This document shows positions 1 through 8,916 of a DNA stretch of 33,893 nucleotides, one piece after another. Under the pieces are notes generated by a model that made no database searches, was not told the DNA's origin, and saw nothing but the letters and a program-made list of their open reading frames with translations. The translations under genes were made by a program, and so were the position numbers. The stretch is taken from positions 1-33,893 of the forward strand of contig JADFIM010000002.1 of assembly GCA_022566725.1 (NCBI GenBank). Reading direction: 5' to 3'. Source of the stretch: Planctomycetota bacterium. Its GTDB lineage: Bacteria; Planctomycetota; Phycisphaerae; Phycisphaerales; SM1A02. Numbering within the stretch: position 1 is the first letter of the stretch; each line of letters starts with the position of its first letter.

Positions 1-249
1 TTCCACGGCCAACTGCTCCGCTCCCAGGAAGACGTTGCCGTCGCGCGTGACTGCCACCACAACGGCGTCTTCCTTATCGGCGTCCGGCATCTCCCGGGGG
101 TTGACGGTTCGTACCATGTCCACGCTGACGTCTTTTTGCAACATCGGAGTAATGACCATAAAAATGATGAGCAGCACGAGCATGACATCAGCCATCGGAA
201 CCACGTTGGGCTCCGATGTTATGTCTTGCAGTTGCCTTCCAATCGCCAT
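1..249 (-). CDS. exbD: Biopolymer transport protein ExbD, truncated by window start
   Basis: Translating down from ATG at 249: MAIGRQLQDITSEPNVVPMADVMLVLLIIFMVITPMLQKDVSVDMVRTVNPREMPDADKEDAVVVAVTRDGNVFLGAEQLAVE; ExbD/TolR signature. ATG overlaps the exbB stop (TAATG). Confidence 0.93.
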   Translation of the reverse strand, partial: MAIGRQLQDITSEPNVVPMADVMLVLLIIFMVITPMLQKDVSVDMVRTVNPREMPDADKEDAVVVAVTRDGNVFLGAEQLAVE

Positions 250-980
250 TATTTTTTACTCCCTTTTGAGGTGCGTTTAATGAAATAGTCAATCAGCTCG
301 GACGAAGAATTATCCATCTCAATGTCAAAGGATTCGACATTGGTGGTAAAATAGTTGAACATCCACACAGCCGGGATGGCTACGAACAAGCCGATCGCGG
401 TGGCGACCAGGGCCTCGGAAATGCCGCCGGCGACGGCTGCCAATCCGGTGGCTGCTTCCGCCGCAATGCCTGCGAACGCGTTGATGATACCCACGACCGT
501 CCCGAACAGCCCGACGAAAGGAGCCGTGGCGCCGATGGTTGCCAGCCCGCTCAAGCCGCGCTTCAGTTCCGCATGGACAATGGCTTCGGCCCGGTCCAAA
601 GCGCGCTTGGAAGCTTCGATTTCCGTTCCTGAGATTTCGGCGCTGGCTTGATGGGCCTGAAATTCCTGCAGCCCGGCCGTAATCACCTTTGCCAAGTGGG
701 ACTTCTTATGCCGCTCCGCAATGTGGATGGCTTCGTCCAGCTTCCCGTCCCGCAAAGCGCCCGCCACCAGCGGAGCAAACGTGCGGGACTGCTTCCGCGT
801 AGCCGAAAATGCGAGATAGCGGTCAATCATGACCCCGATCGACCACGCAGACATTCCAAACAGGGAAATCACTATGAGCCGGGCCGGCCAGCCCATTTGG
901 TTCCACATCGACATGGGGTCCCACCCAACCGCTTCTTGCAACAACCACATCCCAAACAAACTTATATTGGCTTCTGCCAT
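249..980 (-). CDS. exbB: MotA/TolQ/ExbB proton channel family protein
   Basis: 243 aa with the typical ExbB motif GLSGLATIGATAPFVGLFGTVVGIINAF...GGISEALVATAIGLFVAIPAV; adjacent to exbD and tonB. Confidence 0.95.
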   Translation of the reverse strand: MAEANISLFGMWLLQEAVGWDPMSMWNQMGWPARLIVISLFGMSAWSIGVMIDRYLAFSATRKQSRTFAPLVAGALRDGKLDEAIHIAERHKKSHLAKVITAGLQEFQAHQASAEISGTEIEASKRALDRAEAIVHAELKRGLSGLATIGATAPFVGLFGTVVGIINAFAGIAAEAATGLAAVAGGISEALVATAIGLFVAIPAVWMFNYFTTNVESFDIEMDNSSSELIDYFIKRTSKGSKK

Positions 981-1133
981 TTTTGATTCTCCCTCCTAAG
1001 CAACGTATGAAGTTCAATTTTTCTTTCACAAAATTTATCCGGTCTCATAGAGCCGGAAGCCCGGATTCCAGCCTGCTTTGTGCCCTTCCCTTCTGCGCCT
1101 TCCACCGGGCAGCAGCAATTCATCTGTCACCAG

Positions 1134-1856
1134 CTATCGCATCGTGAAGTTGACGTCAATCGTGGTGATGACTTCCACCGGCACGCCGTTCAGCAAAGTG
1201 GGCTGATAGCGCCATTGGCGCACCGCGTTCAAGGCCGCCTGAATCAACAATGGGTGGCCGCTCACGACCTCCAAATTTTCAATCGTCCCGTCCCTGCTGA
1301 TGATCGCCTCCAGGCGGACCGTACCCTGAATGCGAGCCTGCCTGGCAAGCGGAGGATACACCGGCCTGGTTTGGTTCAACAACCTAGCAGCCGCTACCTG
1401 ACCACCCACGCGGATGGGGGCAGCTGGGGGAGGAGGAGGAGGCGGCGGCGCCGCGCTGATGATCCCTCCCAAAACTCCTCCAGGCCCTCCGATCAGGCCG
1501 CCGGAGATCCCTCCGATCACTCCGCCAACCGGACCCGGCGGCGGACGGGGGTCTTCCCTAATCATCGCCACCTGTTTGGGGATCGCCGCGGGTTGAACCA
1601 TCTCTTGCGGCTGGGGCCTGGGCCTCACCTGCACCCTCGGCGCAATCTTCGGAGGCGGCGGGGGGGGCGGCGGCGGCGGCGGCGGGGCCATCAGAAAGGT
1701 CATCAACTCGGCTTTCGGAAGAGCCTCCGTGTAGATCAAAGGAATCAGGACCATGATTCCCAGCATCATACACTGCCCCACAAAGGAAATAAGCACCGTA
1801 ACGGGTTTCTTTGTCTTCCCCCTGCCTCCATAATCCAAAAGGCTGTCTTCAAACAT
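1134..1856 (-). CDS. tonB: Energy transducer TonB
   Basis: N-terminal TM, poly-proline spacer, C-terminal TonB domain (RQARIQGTVRLEAIISRDGTIENLEVVSGHPLLIQAALNAVRQWRYQPTLLNGVPVEVITTIDVNF). Confidence 0.93.
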   Translation of the reverse strand: MFEDSLLDYGGRGKTKKPVTVLISFVGQCMMLGIMVLIPLIYTEALPKAELMTFLMAPPPPPPPPPPPPKIAPRVQVRPRPQPQEMVQPAAIPKQVAMIREDPRPPPGPVGGVIGGISGGLIGGPGGVLGGIISAAPPPPPPPPAAPIRVGGQVAAARLLNQTRPVYPPLARQARIQGTVRLEAIISRDGTIENLEVVSGHPLLIQAALNAVRQWRYQPTLLNGVPVEVITTIDVNFTMR

Positions 1857-1872
1857 ATCTCAAAGCTCCCTG

Positions 1873-1893
1873 CGTTCCCTGAGAGAGGGAACG
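1873..1893 (-). promoter_or_regulatory. Perfect 8-bp hairpin in the tonB 5' leader
   Basis: CGTTCCCT-GAGAG-AGGGAACG, just upstream of the likely tonB Shine-Dalgarno (GGGAG) and start at 1856. Confidence 0.5.
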
Positions 1894-2155
1894 TAAGTGT
1901 TTCAGTTCAAACCAACGGTTTGGACTGCATTCCAATCTACAGGAATCAAGCCGTACGATTAAATGCCCGTATGGGCTAATTGTAAAACCAATATTTCTTA
2001 TAGTCCCCATAAATAATATTTATGAATGCACGCACCCAGCCCTAGCTAGCAGGGATGAACTTATCCCGATTTAATGCGCACAGCGTACCTAATTTTGTCT
2101 TCCATTGCAAGTCCCCTTACACGATTGCTTCGCGCGGGCTCCGGCCCTCGGGGAT

Positions 2156-3151
2156 TCAAACCTTGGCGCCGGCGCTGAGTTTGGGGCGCTTCGCTTTGCC
2201 CCGGTCCCGTTCGAGGGCCCCCACCTTTCCCGGGCGCCGGACACGGCTCCCATACTCCCGCCAACTCACGACCAGCGTGCTTCCGATGGCTACGGAAGAA
2301 TACGTGCCGACCAGGACCCCCACAACCAGGGTCAAGGAAAACCCCCGCAGCACCTCTCCTCCAAAAAGGAACAAGGCAAGCACCGTGAGGAACGTGAGGC
2401 CGCTGGTAAGAACCGTCCGGCTGAGGGTCTGGTTGATGCTGCGATTGGCGATCTCGCTGATCCTCTCCCGCCGCATCAATTTCACATTCTCGCGCATGCG
2501 GTCGAACACCACGATCGTGTCATTCACGGAAAAGCCGACCAGCGTCAGCAAAGCGGCGATCACGGTCAGGCTGATCTCGGTGTCGGTCAGCGAAAGAAAG
2601 CCGACCGTAATGATCACATCGTGAAACACAGCCATGATTGCCGCGACGCCGTAAATCCATTCAAACCGAATCCCAATGTAGATCAGCATGCTGGCCAGCG
2701 CCAGCAGGGTTGCACTCAAGGCCTGTCGCCGCAATGCGGCTCCGACTTTGGGACCCACCAACTCGATATTGCGCACCTCAAAACCGGCCTCTTCTCCAAA
2801 CTCCTGGCGAAGAGCGTTGAGGATCGCGCTTCTGCCGGCGTCCAGGTCCTCTTCGCTGGTGGCCTCCAAATCCAGCCCAATCAGAATCTCGTGGTCAGCT
2901 TCCGGCCCGTACTGCTGCAGCGTGCTGTTACCCAGTTCTTGCGATCGCAGGGCGGAACGAATGCGGTCCAGCGACGGCTGCTCCTGAAACTGGAGGTGGA
3001 TCAGAGTGCCGCCCTTAAAGTCGATTCCGTATCGCGGCCCTCCCTTCGCAATGAGCGAAACCATTCCAACCACGCTCAGAACAACGGAAAGGCCAATCAA
3101 ATGCCATTTCTTGCCGATCCAGTTAATATTTGGGTTCCGAAATAATTCCAT
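2156..3151 (-). CDS. secF: Protein translocase subunit SecF
   Basis: YGIDFKGGTLIHLQF; FSVNDTIVVFDRMREN; six-TM RND-like SecF architecture; next to secD. Confidence 0.96.
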   Translation of the reverse strand: MELFRNPNINWIGKKWHLIGLSVVLSVVGMVSLIAKGGPRYGIDFKGGTLIHLQFQEQPSLDRIRSALRSQELGNSTLQQYGPEADHEILIGLDLEATSEEDLDAGRSAILNALRQEFGEEAGFEVRNIELVGPKVGAALRRQALSATLLALASMLIYIGIRFEWIYGVAAIMAVFHDVIITVGFLSLTDTEISLTVIAALLTLVGFSVNDTIVVFDRMRENVKLMRRERISEIANRSINQTLSRTVLTSGLTFLTVLALFLFGGEVLRGFSLTLVVGVLVGTYSSVAIGSTLVVSWREYGSRVRRPGKVGALERDRGKAKRPKLSAGAKV

Positions 3152-3283
3152 CTGACGATTGCTGAACCTGGAAAACTGCTTTACCCGCTCTGCAGCCGGG
3201 CCCTCTCTTTCCGTTTGGACACCGTACTATAGCCAAAAGTTCCGGCTCCTGCACCCTCTTTTTTTTGCCGCTCATTCCAATAC

Positions 3284-4900
3284 TCAGATACTGAGAGTGG
3301 CCTGGCGCGGTTTGCGCGAAAGAATATAATCAAAGATCACCCGGGAAACAAAAACGGCTGTGAAGATATTCGCCACCAGGCCGATACTCAACGTGACGGC
3401 AAAACCCTTGACGGGGCCGGTCCCAAACAAGAAAAGGAAGAAGGCGGCGATCAGGGTTGTTAAGTTCGTGTCGATGATGGTTAAAAACGCCTTGTGGAAG
3501 CCGGCTTCGACGCTGGAGACGACGGTCTTGCCGGTGCGCAACTCCTCCCGAATCCGCTCAAAGATCAGCACATTGGCATCCACGGCCATGCCGATGATGA
3601 GAATCACGCCGGCGATGCCCGGCAAGGTCAGCGTCGCCCCGGCATAAGCCAGCGCCGCCATCAAAAGGATAAGGTTGAGCAGGAGGGCGACAATGGCGTT
3701 GACCCCCGCCAGCCGGTAATAGATCAACATAAAGCAGATCACCCCCAGCAACCCCGCCAGGGAGGCCAGCAAGCCGGACCGGATGGAATCGGCCCCCAGC
3801 GAAGGCCCTACCGTGCGCTCCTCCAAATAACGCATCGAGGCCGGCAGCGCCCCGGCACGGAGGACCAAGGCAAGGTCATTGGCCTCTTGCAGGGTATAGC
3901 TGCCCATGATGCGGCCGGAATCCGTGATGCGGCTTTGGATCGTCGCGACGGAGTGGATCCTGTCGTCCAAGACGACCGCCAGGAGGTTCCCGATGTTATT
4001 TTCCGTGAAATTGCCGAACCGGACACCGGCATCGCTGCTCAGGGTGAAGTCGACTTCCGGAAGATTGTTCTCATCACGGCCCACCCGGGCATTGCGCAAA
4101 TCCCGTCCGGTAACGACAGATGCCCGCGCTACCAGATACCACTCTTCCTCGTCCGGACCGGCTCCTCCCTTCCCGACCGCTGACTCCAGCAGTTCCGTGC
4201 CGGTCGGCAAGATGCCCGAGTTTTGCGCCAAAGCCGCCTCGCGGGAAGGGTACGGGCCGCTTCTCACCGCTTTGATTTCCAGCAGGGCCGTGGTCTGCAT
4301 GATAGCTTTCACACGGTCCGGGTCATCTACGCCGGGCAACTGCACCAGGATTTCATACTCTCCCCGGCCGCGCTCCTGGATGGTCGGCTCGCTGACACCT
4401 AAACTATCCACCCGGTTCCGTATGGTCTCTATGGATTGCCGCAAGGCCTGCTGGCGAATCTCCCGCAATGCGGAAGCCAGCATAGTCATTTCGTAGGAAC
4501 CGGGCTCGACCTGCCGTACAACCCAGTTCGGTTCGTTGAGCCCGACGGTATCACGGAAGGCGGCGGTCTGCTCCGCCGGAATTCCTTGCACCAGAATTCC
4601 GCCGTCTTCCAGAACGTCGGCGGCGATGATGGGAGTGAACCCGCCGTAATCGATTCGCTCCAGGTCGAGAGCCGTTTTCAGGCGTTCGATGGTTTGGTCG
4701 GTCTCGGCGTTGACGGCGTCGTTCACCCTCACCTGCAAGACCAAGTGCGTCCCTCCCCGGAGGTCCAGACCCAGGCGGATGTTGTCCCGCACATTCGCCT
4801 TCAACGACTCCCCGCTGGTGGGCAAGCCGATGATTCCAAAGATCGAGACCAGCACAACCACCCCGATAAAAACAGCCTTCTTCCACAAATTACGGTTCAT
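3284..4900 (-). CDS. secD: Protein translocase subunit SecD
   Basis: LGLDLRGGTHLVLQV; GMAVDANVLIFERIREEL; start set at MNRNLWKK (4900) rather than the upstream M at 4930. Confidence 0.95.
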   Translation of the reverse strand: MNRNLWKKAVFIGVVVLVSIFGIIGLPTSGESLKANVRDNIRLGLDLRGGTHLVLQVRVNDAVNAETDQTIERLKTALDLERIDYGGFTPIIAADVLEDGGILVQGIPAEQTAAFRDTVGLNEPNWVVRQVEPGSYEMTMLASALREIRQQALRQSIETIRNRVDSLGVSEPTIQERGRGEYEILVQLPGVDDPDRVKAIMQTTALLEIKAVRSGPYPSREAALAQNSGILPTGTELLESAVGKGGAGPDEEEWYLVARASVVTGRDLRNARVGRDENNLPEVDFTLSSDAGVRFGNFTENNIGNLLAVVLDDRIHSVATIQSRITDSGRIMGSYTLQEANDLALVLRAGALPASMRYLEERTVGPSLGADSIRSGLLASLAGLLGVICFMLIYYRLAGVNAIVALLLNLILLMAALAYAGATLTLPGIAGVILIIGMAVDANVLIFERIREELRTGKTVVSSVEAGFHKAFLTIIDTNLTTLIAAFFLFLFGTGPVKGFAVTLSIGLVANIFTAVFVSRVIFDYILSRKPRQATLSI

Positions 4901-5024
4901 CTCTGGAATTCCCTCATGGAGACTCCTCAATGGAGCCTATAGATACTATGTGCCCGTGGACCGGGGCTCCAAACCATTCCCGGACCGCGTGCGAGTGCCC
5001 CTCACAAACTGGAGCAGCGTCCTG

Positions 5025-5342
5025 CTACTTTTGTTCTTCCGGCGGGGCCTGTTTCTCCGCTACCGCGCTGCGTGACAGCTCCAACTTCACTTGCTCCGGA
5101 GGCACCCGCAGCACGACCACTTCGTCCTTAACGCTTATGATTGTACCCCGAATACCGCCGTTGGTGACGATCCGGTCGCCGTTCTTCAGGTCCGCCCACA
5201 TCTGTTGCTGCTCTTTTTTGCGTTTTTGATTCGGCAAGAACAGAAGAAAATAAAAGATCGCAAAGATCGCTATAATCGGCAGGAAACCCACCAGCGGATT
5301 GGTCGCCCCCTCTGCCTGCCAGAAAATCATTGCTACTACCAA
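5025..5342 (-). CDS. yajC: Preprotein translocase subunit YajC (start TTG 5342 or ATG 5330)
   Basis: FLPIIAIFAIFYFLLFLPNQKRKKEQQQMWADLKNGDRIVTNGGIRGTIISVKDEVVVLRV; upstream of secD-secF. Confidence 0.94.
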   Translation of the reverse strand: MVVAMIFWQAEGATNPLVGFLPIIAIFAIFYFLLFLPNQKRKKEQQQMWADLKNGDRIVTNGGIRGTIISVKDEVVVLRVPPEQVKLELSRSAVAEKQAPPEEQK

Positions 5343-5446
5343 TTTGTTTTACTCCTGTGTATTTATGCCATCCGAACAGACCGGAACTTTCGTTTGTGGG
5401 CTAGGGAATCTTCTCCTTGCAATAGGGTGATATCGGAGTATCCAGC

Positions 5447-6124
5447 CTAAGCGTTAGGCTTGCATATCACGTCCAGCAGGCCCAATAAAACAAATGCATT
5501 GGGGACTTCACTCAGCGCACTTCCAGTTGAGTACTTTTTCCCGAGCCGCCACACGTAAAAGGTTCCTTTCTGGATTTGGTAGTCGGCAAGCTGCTCCCAA
5601 GGAATTTTTATGAAACGGAACCACTTCTTTACTCTGATGCCATTGCCCTTGGAAACATGGATAGGCCCAAAATCTAGTTCAATCCCGCTGTCGAATATAG
5701 TCGCAGCTTTTCGAAGGAGCGGCTCGTAAGTGTACTGAATCAGCTTTGCCCCAAGCTCACTTGGGCGCTCCATGCGGTTTCCAAAGAAGATTTTCTGTCC
5801 CTTCCCGTTAACAAATTTAAACCGATAGTATGTCCCCACCGGGATAAAATTGATACTTCGCTTAACGGAACTGTAATAAAAACGCTCAACCTCGTCCCAG
5901 CGCATTTCTTTCGATCCAAACAAGGACCGGTACGAAATCCCATCCTGGTAGAGCATAACGCTGACTGATAAAAGCCAGAAGATGAGAAGGGCGAAGACGC
6001 CTAGCACAACAAGGGCATAAAGCATCACAGAGGCGGCGAAATAAAGAAAGCAAAAGCCCAATACCACTACAATTGCCAAAATAGCTTTGCTGGCCTTAAA
6101 CGTCTCTACTGGCGGACTGAGCAT
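5447..6124 (-). CDS. Membrane protein with PH-like domain (DUF6585-like), inserted between tgt and yajC
   Basis: N-terminal TM segments followed by DGISYRSLFGSKEMRWDEVERFYYSSV...YYRFKFVNGKGQKIFFGNR, a PH-like/DUF6585-style pattern. Family call is by pattern only. Confidence 0.55.
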   Translation of the reverse strand: MLSPPVETFKASKAILAIVVVLGFCFLYFAASVMLYALVVLGVFALLIFWLLSVSVMLYQDGISYRSLFGSKEMRWDEVERFYYSSVKRSINFIPVGTYYRFKFVNGKGQKIFFGNRMERPSELGAKLIQYTYEPLLRKAATIFDSGIELDFGPIHVSKGNGIRVKKWFRFIKIPWEQLADYQIQKGTFYVWRLGKKYSTGSALSEVPNAFVLLGLLDVICKPNA

Positions 6125-6155
6125 GGCGTTTGCCCCAAAACAGCTAACCGCGGAA

Positions 6156-6230
6156 TTAGTCCAAGAAATTTGGTAGCACGCTGACCAGCAGATTGGTCGC
6201 CTCCCATGCCTGCCAAAGAAAAATTGCCAT
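6156..6230 (-). pseudogene. Relic of a second yajC 5' end
   Basis: Encodes MAIFLWQAWEATNLLVSVLPNFLD*. The 66-nt stretch 6171-6236 aligns ungapped with the yajC start 5277-5342 (49/66 identical by hand count). Confidence 0.75.
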
Positions 6231-6298
6231 TACCAACTTAATTTACCCTTTCTTCCCCTTCACGGGCAAGCACACCCGAACCAGACCTCTGATTTTGG

Positions 6299-7444
6299 CT
6301 ACGGAGCGTCCCCTTGCAACCGTGAGTTGAAATCAAAAAGGAATGGGGAAAAGTCACCGGACGCGATAGAATGCCGAATCCTTTGCATTGTGTCAAGATA
6401 AAAATAGACATTGTGGTAGCTGTTCAAAATCCTTCCAAGCATCTCACCCGTAACGAATAGATGGCGCAAATAAGCCCGGGAATAGCGGCGGCAAACCGGG
6501 CAGCCGCAGGCCTCATCGGCGGGCCGGGAATCGCGCGCATAGCGGGCCTGCCGGATGTGCAATTTCCCCTGGGAAGTGAACAGGCAGCCGTTACGGCCGT
6601 TCCGTGTAGGGAGCACGCAATCCATCATATCCACACCGCTGGCAACGTAGTGGGCCAACTCCTCGGGCAGTCCCACGCCCATTACGTACCGCGGCTTATC
6701 CTCCGGCAGACATTCCTCCGAGGCCGCCACCATATCCAAGGTCTGTGGCCGGGCCTCGCCGACCGAAAGGCCCCCGATGGCGTAGCCGGGCAAATCCATC
6801 TCCACCAGCCGGGAGGCGCATTGGCGTCGCAACCGCGCGTGAGTGCCTCCCTGCACGATGCCAAATAAAGCTCCCGCCGGACTCTTTCCATCGGAATGGG
6901 ACGCGCGCTGCCATGCGCGCTTGGACCGTTCCGCCCACCGGAGCGTCCGTTCCATCGATTTTTCCGCCTCCGCCAGCCCGGCTGGAAACTCGGTGCACTC
7001 ATCGAGCGCCATCTGAATGTCCGATCCCAGGGCGTCCTGGATCTCCATGGCCCGCTCGGGGGATAGAAAATGCAGCGAACCGTCCAGGTGCGAGCGAAAC
7101 TCCACCCCTTCCTCGCTGACCTTCCGGAGCGCGCTGAGGCTGAAGACCTGATATCCGCCGCTGTCGGTCAGAATCGGACGGTCCCAGGAAATAAACCGAT
7201 GCAGCCCGCCCATCTCCCGGATCAGGTCCGGGCCGGGGCGGAGGTAGAGGTGATAGGTGTTGGCCAGGATGATGGAGGCGTCCAACTCCTCCAGGTTTTG
7301 CTGCGACAGACCCTTGACGGTTCCGAGCGTCCCCACCGGCATAAAGGCCGGTGTCTCCACCGTGCCGTGGGGGGTCGTCAGAAGCCCGGTTCGCGCCTTT
7401 GTGTTGCGGTTCCGGTGAATTACCCGAAACTGAAAATCCTGCAT
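6299..7444 (-). CDS. tgt: Queuine tRNA-ribosyltransferase
   Basis: TPAFMPVGTLGTVKGL, ILTDSGGYQVFSL, GGLSVGE, RYVMGVGLPEEL, zinc site CGCPVCRRYSRAYLRHLF. Confidence 0.97.
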   Translation of the reverse strand: MQDFQFRVIHRNRNTKARTGLLTTPHGTVETPAFMPVGTLGTVKGLSQQNLEELDASIILANTYHLYLRPGPDLIREMGGLHRFISWDRPILTDSGGYQVFSLSALRKVSEEGVEFRSHLDGSLHFLSPERAMEIQDALGSDIQMALDECTEFPAGLAEAEKSMERTLRWAERSKRAWQRASHSDGKSPAGALFGIVQGGTHARLRRQCASRLVEMDLPGYAIGGLSVGEARPQTLDMVAASEECLPEDKPRYVMGVGLPEELAHYVASGVDMMDCVLPTRNGRNGCLFTSQGKLHIRQARYARDSRPADEACGCPVCRRYSRAYLRHLFVTGEMLGRILNSYHNVYFYLDTMQRIRHSIASGDFSPFLFDFNSRLQGDAP

Positions 7445-7493
7445 GTTGCGGGGTGGAAATTCCTCCCATCGAAGTGCCCGGCGGGAACGGCGT

Positions 7494-8822
7494 TTACCCT
7501 TCCGCCGCTTCGGCGTAGATCTGCAATACCCGCTCGACCGACCGTTCCCAACTAAACCGTTCCAGTTGCCGTTTTCCCCGGCTGCGAAGTTCCTGCCGCA
7601 GTCCCTCCTGCAGCAGCACCTGTTCTATACCGTGAGCGATATCGAAAACGTTCTCCGGATGCACCAGCACAGCCGCGTCTCCGACCACCTCCGGCAGCGA
7701 GGAGACGTTGGAGGTCACCACGGGCGTGCCCTGAGCCATCGCCTCCAGCGGCGGCAGCCCGAAGCCTTCATACAACGAGGGGAAGACGAAAACCTCCGCC
7801 GACTGGTAGAAAACCCTCAGCGTCTCCACCGGAACAAAGCCCAGGAAGCGCACGTCGTTTTGCACGCGCGTCCGAAGGACGGTGCGCCGCAGATCGGAGT
7901 GCGCGCTCAGGTCGTCTCCAATGATGACCAGCCGCAGATCGCGATAGACGGGGTGGTTCCGCAGCCTTCCCTTAATCACGGCGAACGCCTCGATCAAACG
8001 TGGAATATTTTTTTGCGGTTTGACGTTGCCCACGTAGAGCAGGAACGGATAGTTGACCTGGTATCGTTCCAGAATCAGTTGCTGCTCTTCCCGGCGGCTG
8101 CTCTGGGTGAAGCGCTCGTCGATGGCATTCTCCAGCAGTTCGTATCGAAGTTCATGCAGGGTCATCGATACGATGGACATGCCGACGAGCCGATCAATCA
8201 GCGTCCATTGCGATGCGGCCGCGCGTCCCAGTGCAAGCGAATGTTCAAAGGCGGCGATGCGCTGGACCTGATTACCTTGCTGTGCTTCGAGCCGCATCGA
8301 CGCGGTGAGGGCCTTGGCGAGGTGGAGGAATTGCGTGAGCTCCGGCAATTGGATGTTCATGAACAACGGTGGTGAACCCCGGGCTGGACGCACTGCCCGC
8401 GGGCAGGCGGCAGCTTGGGCCAGCAGATCAAACGCGCCACGCTCGCGCAGCATCTTGACCGCGAGGCGCTCCGGTTCGATGTCAGGCGGGATCGCCTGGG
8501 AGCCATACACGCGCGAAAAGTCCAGATAGAACTCCTTGTCTTCGTCGTGAGGCGCGAACTCCATCTCCTGAATCGCCGCCAGGACCTCATCGACGTATCC
8601 GCCGGCTTCGATGCACAGCGGCCAGCCGTTTTCACCTGCGGGCTGGGCTGATTCGCTCAGTTCAACGAGCTTCGCCGCGTAGTCGATCACTGGCGCCGGT
8701 TCGGCGATCGCCGCCCAATACACCTGATAGGCGATGAACAGGGCCGCTGCGCCACCGAGCCCAATGGCCAGATTGCGCGGCCGATACCATCGCTTGCGTC
8801 GCGGGGTCATAGCCGGAATCAT
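7494..8822 (-). CDS. Chimeric ORF: unrelated N-terminal hypothetical protein joined to the C-terminal part of a GT4 glycosyltransferase
   Basis: From 8822 down to ~8135: signal/TM hypothetical protein. From ~8115 down to 7494: GT4 Rossmann half (FLLYVGNVKPQKNIPRLIEAF, FVFPSLYEGFGLPPLEAMAQGTPVVTSNVSSLPEVVGDAAVLV). The GT N-terminal half is missing. Confidence 0.85.
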   Translation of the reverse strand: MIPAMTPRRKRWYRPRNLAIGLGGAAALFIAYQVYWAAIAEPAPVIDYAAKLVELSESAQPAGENGWPLCIEAGGYVDEVLAAIQEMEFAPHDEDKEFYLDFSRVYGSQAIPPDIEPERLAVKMLRERGAFDLLAQAAACPRAVRPARGSPPLFMNIQLPELTQFLHLAKALTASMRLEAQQGNQVQRIAAFEHSLALGRAAASQWTLIDRLVGMSIVSMTLHELRYELLENAIDERFTQSSRREEQQLILERYQVNYPFLLYVGNVKPQKNIPRLIEAFAVIKGRLRNHPVYRDLRLVIIGDDLSAHSDLRRTVLRTRVQNDVRFLGFVPVETLRVFYQSAEVFVFPSLYEGFGLPPLEAMAQGTPVVTSNVSSLPEVVGDAAVLVHPENVFDIAHGIEQVLLQEGLRQELRSRGKRQLERFSWERSVERVLQIYAEAAEG

Positions 8823-8916
8823 TGGATGACCTCCGCCGAACGACCCAGCCTAGCGCGCTCGGCTCGAGCTGGCGTGTCCGCAACTCGGGGCCGACGGACA
8901 TAGGAGCGCTGTCGGA

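Noticed and set aside
1080-1979. 299-aa plus-strand ORF with Arg/His-rich repeats
   Set aside because: Antisense of the tonB poly-proline region; no independent support.
2105-3145. 346-aa plus-strand ORF
   Set aside because: Shadow ORF on the opposite strand of secF.
7443-8375. 310-aa plus-strand ORF
   Set aside because: Antisense to the glycosyltransferase and hypothetical fusion; no recognisable motif.
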